DNA from: DASPXY01 sp038227745
GTDB taxonomy: Bacteria; Planctomycetota; Planctomycetia; Gemmatales; Gemmataceae
Length of the DNA: 16,511 nt
Assembly (NCBI GenBank): GCA_038227745.1
Contig: JBBRPS010000124.1
Location: 1-16,511, forward strand
Reading direction: 5' to 3'
The translations under genes were made by a program, and so were the position numbers. Shown here in pieces: positions 1 through 6,628 of the stretch. The number at the start of each line of letters is the position of its first letter. Position 1 is the stretch's first letter. Below the pieces are notes generated by a model. That model made no database searches. It was not told the origin of the DNA and saw only the letters and a program-made list of their open reading frames with translations.

Positions 1-27
1 GGGCGAGCGCGAGGCACACGCTCGCCC
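1..27. repeat. GC-rich inverted repeat at window edge
   Basis: GGGCGAGCG at 1-9 is the exact reverse complement of CGCTCGCCC at 19-27, with a 9-base loop between them. No T-tract follows on either strand, so it is not a textbook terminator. It could be the end of a longer palindrome cut by the window edge, or the terminator of a gene to the left. Confidence 0.5.
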
Positions 28-50
28 CCGCGCAGCGGGATCTGGCTCAC

Positions 51-70
51 CGCTCGCGGCTAAACGAGCG
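51..70. repeat. Short palindrome, REP-like
   Basis: CGCTCG at 51-56 pairs with CGAGCG at 65-70 around the loop CGGCTAAA. It lies in non-coding DNA between other palindromes. That sequence class recurs between genes in Gemmata-like genomes as far as I can recall, but I cannot verify this here. Confidence 0.35.
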
Positions 71-147
71 CGCAGTGGCCTGCGCCGTCATGGAAGAAAA
101 CACCGTTACCATAGGTTCCTGAGTGCAGCATGGCAAAGGCGCAGGCG

Positions 148-197
148 AGCGGCGGGGCTTGTCGCCGCTGTCCAGACCGCCGGGACAAGCCCGGCGG
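148..197. repeat. Twin hairpins in inverted orientation with complementary loops (REPIN-like)
   Basis: Hairpin one has a 7-bp stem, AGCGGCG (148-154) with CGCCGCT (163-169), and the loop GGGCTTGT. Hairpin two has a perfect 8-bp stem, CCGCCGGG (177-184) with CCCGGCGG (190-197), and the loop ACAAG. The loops are complementary (CTTGT with ACAAG). Alternatively the whole unit can fold as one long hairpin, because GGGCTTGTC (155-163) pairs with GACAAGCCC (184-192) and GCGAGC (145-150) pairs with GCTCGC (197-202). Two REP-type palindromes in opposite orientation is the definition of a REPIN. Whether this one is repeated in the genome cannot be seen here. Confidence 0.55.
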
Positions 198-299
198 CTC
201 GCTGGAACATGGCCCACGCGGCACTCCGCATGTTGAGTCCGTGGGATTCGGGCCGGGTCAAGGTATCCCGAAGGGCCAGCGCTTTCCACCAAAGAAGAA

Positions 300-330
300 G
301 GGGCCTTCCCCGAAGTCAGGGGAAGGCCCC
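300..330 (-). terminator. Intrinsic terminator of the macroglobulin gene
   Basis: GGGGCCTTCCCC (300-311) and GGGGAAGGCCCC (319-330) form a perfect 12-bp stem with a 7-base loop. Read on the minus strand, the hairpin starts 36 bases after the stop codon at 367-369. It is followed by the pyrimidine-rich run CTTCTTCTTTGG, giving a U-rich tail. The plus-strand side has no such tail, so termination is expected mainly for minus-strand transcription. Confidence 0.85.
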
Positions 331-366
331 GCGCGTTGCCGCTTTACATCAAACACGCTGCCGAGG

Positions 367-3300
367 CTACTCCTGCACGCGGAGCAGGAAGCTCTCGGAG
401 TGGCTGTTGAACTCCGGGGCGTACATGCACTGGATCTGGGCCATGCCGGTCTGGTACGCCCCGCGGTGGACCACCCGCGTGGCGTACTCGAAGACGTACG
501 TGCCCTTCGGCAGGTAGTCGATGAAGAAGTGGCTGGCCGTGTCGCGCGTCGTCTCGTAGTACGCCAGCCCATCCTGGTAGCGGTAGTGCGACAGCACGTT
601 CACCGGCTCCGTGCCGCTGCCGCGCCCGTCCTTCAGGTGGATGTACTCCATGTCGCGATCCACCCGCAGCACCAGCCGCACCACCAGATCGTCGCCCACC
701 TTCACCGCGCCGTTCTTCACAGGCACCAGCACCGGGCCCTTCTTCGTGTGGACCCGCGTGTACAGCACCTTCTTCAGCGTCAACGGCGTGCCCTCGTAGG
801 CCGTCACCTTGCTCACGTCCTCCAGGTACTGCCAGGTCACGCTCCCCCAACTCACACCCTCATCGACCTTCTTCAGCGTGATCCTGCCCTGGCTCGGCTT
901 GATCTCGTTGGCGGCGAAGCGCTTCTCGTAGAAGCCGGTGCCGGCCTCCACCTTCTCCGGCTTGATCGCCACGCCGCCCAGGTCGATCTCCACCAGCGCG
1001 TCCGACGCCAGCGGGTTCTTCTCGCCGCGCAGCAGCAACCCGTAGACCGCGTCGGCCGTCGCCTTCGTCGTCTTCCAGTCCTGCGTCTGCTTCTGCTTCA
1101 GCAGCCAGACCTTGCACTCCTCGACCGCCTTCTGGTCGTTCATGACCTCATCGAAGGCCTCGATCATCATCGCCTGGGTCTCGATCGGCGCTCGGTACCA
1201 CCACCACGACAGCTCCAGGTCCCGCCAGAACATGCCCAGCTCCTCGTTGCTCACCGACCGCTCCTTGATCGAGCGCATGATCCCCTGCGCCGCCGCCTTG
1301 TCGCCGAAGCGCTGCAGCGCCAGCGCCAGGTGCGCCTGCGACTGGCGGTTGGCCAGCTGCAGCCAGTGCTTCTTCGCCTGGCCGAGGAAGTAATCCACCG
1401 CCGGCTTGTGGTTCTGGGCCACCACCTTGTCGAGGATGAAGAAGCTGCGGCCGTACAGGTACAGGGCGATCGTCGGACTCAGGTTGTTCCGGTCCTGGTG
1501 GCCGCGGCGCACGATGTCCTGGTAGACGCCGTCGATCCAGCCATCGAGCCGGTTGATCGACTTCACCGCTGGGACGATGTCGAGGTCCTTGACGCCGAGG
1601 TGGCGCATGCGGCCGAAGCCGGTGGTGATGTACAGCGTGATGTAGTCGCTCGCCGGACCGCCGGGGAACCACGGCCAGGCGCCGTCCTGGTGCTGCAGGT
1701 CGGCCATCAGCCGCACCAGCCGCGCCGTCTCCTCGTTGAGGCGGTTGGCGTCGAACAGGATGCCGACGTTGCGGCGCGCCTGGCTCTCGGCCTGCGCCTG
1801 CTTGAGCCACGGCGTCTCCTCCAGCATGACGGCCCGCAGCTCCTTGTTCTTCTCCAGGGGGCTGTCCAGGGCGGGCGTGCCTTTCCACTGGTCGAACACC
1901 TTGCGGATCTTCGGGTCGCTGTTGGCGATGTAGCGCGCCAGGGCGTTGGCGTAGAGGCGGTTGAAGGTCGCCTCGGTGGACTCGTAGGGCTGCTCGATCA
2001 GGTACGGCAGCGCCATGATCGCATACCAGTTCGGGTTGGATACGACCTGCGCCGTCAGGCTCTCACTCTTGAGCGTATCCGACTTCGGGGAGTCGATGAG
2101 GCGCTGGAAGGTGAACTTCCGCGTTTGCGGGCCGCGGATCGGCAGCGAGATCGACTCGGTGACGAGCACGCGCCGCGACAGGACGGGCAGGTAGCCCTCC
2201 TCGCCGTCGGACACCTTGCCGGTCGAGCCGACCGCGTTGTAGCTCAGGAAGCCCATGCCATCGGGCACCTTGAGCCGCCAGGCGAAGCTGCGCGACTCCT
2301 TCGCGGGAACGTCGAACGCCTGCTCGTTCTTGGTGTTGGCCAGGGCGGCGTCGGCGGACTTGCCGGTGCGGGCGTCGGCGAAGGTCAGGCGCACGGTGCC
2401 GGCCTGGGGAGCGTCGGACTGGTTGGTCACCTTGACGGTGAACTCGAGTACGTCGCCCTCGCGGACGAAGCGCGGCGGGTTGGGTTGCACCATCAGGTCG
2501 CGGGCGGTGACGACGCTGTCGGACAGCGCGCCGCTGCGCAGGACCTTGTCGTGGGCGAAGGCGAGGAACTTCCAGCGCGTCAGCGCCTCGGGCATGGTGA
2601 ACTTCAGCTTGACCTCGCCCTCCTTGTCGGAGAGCAGGTGGGGGAAGAAGAAGGCCGTCTCGTTCAGGTTCTTGCGCGGCGCCACCTTGCCGAGGTCCGG
2701 CGCGGGGGCCTGCTCGCCGAGGCCGGCGCCGTTGCCCTTGCCGTCGGCCCTGGCCTGCCGCTCCTGTTGCTCCAGGCCCCGGAGCCGGTTGCTGTTTTGC
2801 CCGTCGGCTTCCCCCGCCAGGGCGCCATTCTTGGCCATCCCGGGCGCGGCCGCCGCCTCGAACCGCCGGAAGCCCGCGGTCGGCATCACGCCGCCCCGCC
2901 CGCCGAAATACTGGTAGCCCCAGAAATTGCCGGCGATGTCCTGCGGGAACTCGCGGTAGTTCCAGGGCGTCTGCTGGGAGCTGGACGCGAACCGCCCCTG
3001 GATCCACTGCAGGTGGGCGAGCGCGTTCTCGAACTGCATCGTCAGGTTGGAGCTGTCCTGGCGGAAGACGTTGAACTTCTCCAGCCACTTGTGCGGCAGG
3101 TAGGCGTCGAGCGATTCGTCATACAGGGCGGCGACCATCTCCGCGACCGCCTTGGTGGCGTTCGGGCCAGTCACGATTGCGGTCCACGTCTCCTTCTGCC
3201 CCGGCTCCAGCTTGGAAACGAAGCGCTCCCAGCGGACCTTGAGGTCCTTGTTGCTCCACGGCACCTCGACGCGGCGCGTCTCCAGGTAGGCGCGGTTGTC

Positions 3301-6300
3301 GCGCACCATCGTCACGCGCACCGTGAAGCCGCCGCGCATGTCCTCGGTGACCTTCTGGTGGACGGCCACCTGCGTCTGGCCGGGGTCGGTCCAGAAGCTC
3401 TGCAGCAGCTTGCGGCGATGCTCGATCTCGACGTGGGCGCGGGCCTTGTCGTAGCCGCTGCCCCAGAGCAGGGTGAACTCACTGCCCGGCTCCAGGCTCC
3501 ACTTCGGGGCGGCGACCAGGCTCGGCACCTTCAGGTCGAGCTTCTTCGCGGCGGGGTCCACCACCTGCACCGGCAGGCGGGCGGTGACCTTCTTGCCGAA
3601 GCGATCCTGCGTCTCCAGCACGGCGCGGTAAGCGCCGACGCCCAGCTCGAACGTCAGCTTGGCGGTGCCGGTCTTGTCGGTCTTGAACGCGCGCTCGGCG
3701 ACGACCTCGCCCAGCGGCCACGAGCGCGGGTTGGACAGGTCGGGGTCCGGGCCTTCCTCGACAGCCTTGCCGCCGCGGCGGACGAAGCGCGGCTGGTAGC
3801 CGTACCCCTGCAGGCGGGCGCGGTGGACCTGCGCGGGCGGCTTGAGGGCGTAGACCTTGACCTTGCCCTCGGCCTGCTGCGGCTCGGCGTCCAGGGTGGT
3901 CGTCTTCGCCGTGACGTGGACCACCTTGCCGGCCGCCTGCCAGTCGGCCGCGGTCAGCTCCGCCATGAGGGCCGTGTAGCCGATGTTGAGGCTCACCTGG
4001 CCGGAGCGGGTCTCGCCCGTGGGATCGGTCACGTCGGCGGAGACAGTGTAGTGGAAAGTCGGCTCGTCCTTCGCGGGGACGGCCAGGTCGGGCCGGGCGA
4101 CGAACGTGACCTTGAAGCTGCCGTCCACCGCGGTGGTGGCCTGGCCGTGGGCGATCTCCTGGCTGGGCTGCGGCTGCGGCATCCGCCACCAGTAGCGGTA
4201 GTGCCACCAGATCGGGTAGCGCACCTGGCGCACGACGCGGTAACTCAGCCTGGCCCCGTCCACCGGGGCGCCGGTGTAGGCGAGCGCCTTGCCCGTGACG
4301 ATGACCTGGCCGTTCAGCTTGGCGGCGGTCTTCGGCTTCTCGACGGTGACCTGGAACTTCGGCCGCTTGTACTCCTCGACGGCGACGCCGGCGTTACCGC
4401 GCGGGCCTTCGACGGTGCGGAAGAACATCCGGCCCAGGACACGGTCGGTCGGAGCGTTGAAGCTGCCGCTGAACGAACCGTAGTCGTTCGTCATGTGCTT
4501 CTGGCGGGCGATCTCCTTGTTGTTGCGGTCGTAGAAGACGACCGTCACGCCCTGGTTGCCCAGGGCCGTGTAGTTGTTGCTCGCCTGATCGACGTTGATG
4601 CAGATGCCCTTGTACTGGATCGTCTGCCCGGGGCGGTACAGCGCGCGGTCGGTGAAGAAGACCGTTTGGGAGTAGGGGATCGGGACGCTGTTGTGGCGGT
4701 TGACCCAGAAGTCGTGCGCGGTGTGCAGCGCCTGGCCCTTGGAGCGGGCCAGCACGAGGTAGCTCTGGTTGTTGAGGCCATCGAAGCGGAAGTAGCCGTT
4801 GAGGTCCGACTGGACTGGCTGGGTGGCGACGCGCGGCACGTTCTGGAAGTTCGGCCGGTACCACGCCTTCAACTCGACGCCGGCCATCGGGGTGCCGGCG
4901 CGGGCGTCGAGGACGAACCCTTCGAGAGAACCCTCGCCCTGGCGCACGCGCATCACCAGCGACAGCTTGCTGACCCACAGACCGGTGTAGTTGACCGTGT
5001 TGTCGTTGGGGCCGAAGTTCGGGTCATGGCTGGAGATGAGGAAGTAGAAGCCGGGCTTGAGGTCCTTGGGGGCTGGAAGTTTCTCGGTGCGCTCCTGGTA
5101 GTCCTGGGTGGCGGGCAGGTCGGCGGACCACTCCAGGTCGGCCTTCTTGCGCAGGAGGGCCTGCTGCTCCTGGGGGGTCAACTGCTCCGGCCGCCACCCC
5201 GGGCTCTTGAGGCGCTGCTCGAAGTCCTCGGCGACGGCGCGGAAGTAGACCCTGGTGACGTTGCGGTAGCGGACGTCGATGGTCGGCCACGGGGCGTTCC
5301 AGACGCGCTCGGTGGTGATGCCGGCCGACTTCGCCTCGATCTGCTGCACGAGGTTATGGCACAGCTTGCCGCCGTGCGAGTTGGGCAGGGCCTTCTCGCC
5401 GCGGGCGGCCAGGGCGCGCGCCCGGACGAGGTCGCCCTCCTGCTGCAGAGTCAAGGCGCCGTGGTAGAGCGCGCGGACGCCGACCTCGTGCTGTGGGTGG
5501 GCGTCGGCCAGGCGCTTCAGCGCCGCCTTGTAAGGCTCGTTCTTGCCCTCGCCGACGGCCTTGTTGTGGCCGAAGATGAGGCGCTGCAGGTCGGCGTCGA
5601 GGAAGGCGGTCTGGTCCTTGTCGTCGGCGTGGAAGCGCAGCAAGTCCTGGTAGAGGCGGACGGCCTTGAGGAGGCGCGCCTCGGTATCGGTGGTCTGCGG
5701 CTGCCACTTCAGGAACTCGTCGGTGGCGGCGAAGATGGGGCTGTCGGCGGCGATCTCGAAGTTGTCCTCGGCCTTGCTGCCGGCCTGCTCGCCGGCGGCG
5801 TAGAAGGCCAGGGCGTTGTGGGCGATGAAGTCGTACAGCGTGGGCCGGTAGGCGTCGGGTACGTCGCCCTTCGTCAAGAGGTCGTTATAGTCGGCGATGG
5901 GGATGGCCTTGAGGGCCTTCTGGGCGGCGAGTGCCCTGGTGAACTGTTTGTCGATCTCGTCGAGGATGCGGGGCAGGTCCCAGGTGGTGAAGTCCTTGCC
6001 GGGGGAGGCGGCGGTGGTGGTGCGCTGCAGGAAGCGCCAGCGGTTCTGCTGGAAGTAGTGCCAGTACCAGTTGGCGAGGATGGCGTCCATGACGGGCACC
6101 ATCTGCGGCGGCGCCTTGGCGATGGCGTCCTGCAGGCGGGTGACCTTCTCCTCGGGCTTGTTGCCCTGGATGGTGCCTTCGAGGGCGATCTTGCGGCCGA
6201 TGGCCTTGATGGCCTCGGGGTAGGCCTTGTCCTTGATGGCGGCGGCGATGATCGGCTCCAGCCGCTCGATGGCGGTCTTGGGGAGGCCCTTCTTGACCGC

Positions 6301-6405
6301 TTCCTCGACCTTCTGCCACTGCTTCTCGCGGTCGGCGGGGACGGCGAAGGTGAGCAGGGGCAGGGCGAGGAAGCAGGTACTCAGCACGGCGACTCGTCTG
6401 TTCAT
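367..6405 (-). CDS. Alpha-2-macroglobulin family protein, thioester site lost
   Basis: Secreted bacterial alpha-2-macroglobulin homologue of about 2012 residues, longer than E. coli YfhM (about 1650). Residues 1-24 look like a signal peptide (short basic N-terminus, then a hydrophobic stretch ending VPA). Residues 25-400 are helical and TPR-like. Macroglobulin MG domains follow, with the MG2 signature YRPGQTIQYKG near residue 585, the MVAALYDESLDAY segment near 1085, and the A2M domain (ETAFFFPHLLSDKEGEVKLKF) from about 1247. An alpha/alpha toroid thioester-type domain covers about 1460-1790, and a C-terminal MG-like domain ends the protein. Family members trap proteases through a CxEQ thioester. 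Here the matching segment is PYE-S-TE-A-TFNRLYANAL, with Ser1476 and Ala1479, so no thioester can form. The ATG at 6405 was chosen because AAGGAAGG lies just upstream and the signal peptide begins there; the open frame extends 44 codons further without leader-like sequence. No pbpC gene is adjacent. The 12-bp terminator follows. Family is certain; role (envelope defence, scaffold) is inferred. Confidence 0.95.
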   Translation of the reverse strand: MNRRVAVLSTCFLALPLLTFAVPADREKQWQKVEEAVKKGLPKTAIERLEPIIAAAIKDKAYPEAIKAIGRKIALEGTIQGNKPEEKVTRLQDAIAKAPPQMVPVMDAILANWYWHYFQQNRWRFLQRTTTAASPGKDFTTWDLPRILDEIDKQFTRALAAQKALKAIPIADYNDLLTKGDVPDAYRPTLYDFIAHNALAFYAAGEQAGSKAEDNFEIAADSPIFAATDEFLKWQPQTTDTEARLLKAVRLYQDLLRFHADDKDQTAFLDADLQRLIFGHNKAVGEGKNEPYKAALKRLADAHPQHEVGVRALYHGALTLQQEGDLVRARALAARGEKALPNSHGGKLCHNLVQQIEAKSAGITTERVWNAPWPTIDVRYRNVTRVYFRAVAEDFEQRLKSPGWRPEQLTPQEQQALLRKKADLEWSADLPATQDYQERTEKLPAPKDLKPGFYFLISSHDPNFGPNDNTVNYTGLWVSKLSLVMRVRQGEGSLEGFVLDARAGTPMAGVELKAWYRPNFQNVPRVATQPVQSDLNGYFRFDGLNNQSYLVLARSKGQALHTAHDFWVNRHNSVPIPYSQTVFFTDRALYRPGQTIQYKGICINVDQASNNYTALGNQGVTVVFYDRNNKEIARQKHMTNDYGSFSGSFNAPTDRVLGRMFFRTVEGPRGNAGVAVEEYKRPKFQVTVEKPKTAAKLNGQVIVTGKALAYTGAPVDGARLSYRVVRQVRYPIWWHYRYWWRMPQPQPSQEIAHGQATTAVDGSFKVTFVARPDLAVPAKDEPTFHYTVSADVTDPTGETRSGQVSLNIGYTALMAELTAADWQAAGKVVHVTAKTTTLDAEPQQAEGKVKVYALKPPAQVHRARLQGYGYQPRFVRRGGKAVEEGPDPDLSNPRSWPLGEVVAERAFKTDKTGTAKLTFELGVGAYRAVLETQDRFGKKVTARLPVQVVDPAAKKLDLKVPSLVAAPKWSLEPGSEFTLLWGSGYDKARAHVEIEHRRKLLQSFWTDPGQTQVAVHQKVTEDMRGGFTVRVTMVRDNRAYLETRRVEVPWSNKDLKVRWERFVSKLEPGQKETWTAIVTGPNATKAVAEMVAALYDESLDAYLPHKWLEKFNVFRQDSSNLTMQFENALAHLQWIQGRFASSSQQTPWNYREFPQDIAGNFWGYQYFGGRGGVMPTAGFRRFEAAAAPGMAKNGALAGEADGQNSNRLRGLEQQERQARADGKGNGAGLGEQAPAPDLGKVAPRKNLNETAFFFPHLLSDKEGEVKLKFTMPEALTRWKFLAFAHDKVLRSGALSDSVVTARDLMVQPNPPRFVREGDVLEFTVKVTNQSDAPQAGTVRLTFADARTGKSADAALANTKNEQAFDVPAKESRSFAWRLKVPDGMGFLSYNAVGSTGKVSDGEEGYLPVLSRRVLVTESISLPIRGPQTRKFTFQRLIDSPKSDTLKSESLTAQVVSNPNWYAIMALPYLIEQPYESTEATFNRLYANALARYIANSDPKIRKVFDQWKGTPALDSPLEKNKELRAVMLEETPWLKQAQAESQARRNVGILFDANRLNEETARLVRLMADLQHQDGAWPWFPGGPASDYITLYITTGFGRMRHLGVKDLDIVPAVKSINRLDGWIDGVYQDIVRRGHQDRNNLSPTIALYLYGRSFFILDKVVAQNHKPAVDYFLGQAKKHWLQLANRQSQAHLALALQRFGDKAAAQGIMRSIKERSVSNEELGMFWRDLELSWWWYRAPIETQAMMIEAFDEVMNDQKAVEECKVWLLKQKQTQDWKTTKATADAVYGLLLRGEKNPLASDALVEIDLGGVAIKPEKVEAGTGFYEKRFAANEIKPSQGRITLKKVDEGVSWGSVTWQYLEDVSKVTAYEGTPLTLKKVLYTRVHTKKGPVLVPVKNGAVKVGDDLVVRLVLRVDRDMEYIHLKDGRGSGTEPVNVLSHYRYQDGLAYYETTRDTASHFFIDYLPKGTYVFEYATRVVHRGAYQTGMAQIQCMYAPEFNSHSESFLLRVQE

Positions 6406-6447
6406 CGGTCCACCTTCCTTTGTCGGAGTCCGGCGGCGAGGGCCGCC

Positions 6448-6466
6448 CGTCGTGGTATAGACGACG
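6448..6466. promoter_or_regulatory. Inverted repeat in divergent intergenic region, possible operator
   Basis: CGTCGT (6448-6453) and ACGACG (6461-6466) flank GGTATAG. On the minus strand this core reads CTATACC, a plausible -10 element about 50 bases upstream of the macroglobulin start. The arms are short and the region is GC-rich, so chance is possible. Confidence 0.25.
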
Positions 6467-6576
6467 CGCCTGTGCAGGCGGATTGCGGTTTTTCGAGGAA
6501 GGGGGCGACGGGGGCGAGAGGTGGAAGGGCCTGCCACTCGCCGGCGCGGTGCGTGGTAAACCGGCCCCGACCTGTG

Positions 6577-6582
6577 TATAGT
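6577..6582 (+). promoter_or_regulatory. Possible -10 box (TATAGT) for the kinase-folC pair
   Basis: TATAGT sits about 47 bases before the kinase ATG in an otherwise GC-rich divergent spacer. No convincing -35 hexamer is seen 16-18 bases upstream (only TGGTAA near 6554). The purine run GGGGGGGAGGG follows directly. It is the best AT-rich candidate on this strand but remains weak. Confidence 0.2.
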
Positions 6583-6628
6583 GGGGGGGAGGGATTCGCC
6601 CGCGCTACTGGATCACGGAACACCGACC

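Noticed and set aside
47..292. Minus-strand frame of 81 codons in the left region
   Set aside because: It is made largely of the palindromic repeats and has no motif or ribosome site.
6373..6405. Possible lipobox (LSTC) in the macroglobulin signal peptide
   Set aside because: The Cys is at residue 11, too early for a lipoprotein signal, and Thr at -1 does not fit; a VPA cleavage site near residue 24 is more convincing.
6581..6628. GTG 6581 as the kinase start
   Set aside because: It overlaps the candidate -10 box and adds 16 polar residues before the first transmembrane helix, while ATG 6629 starts directly at that helix.
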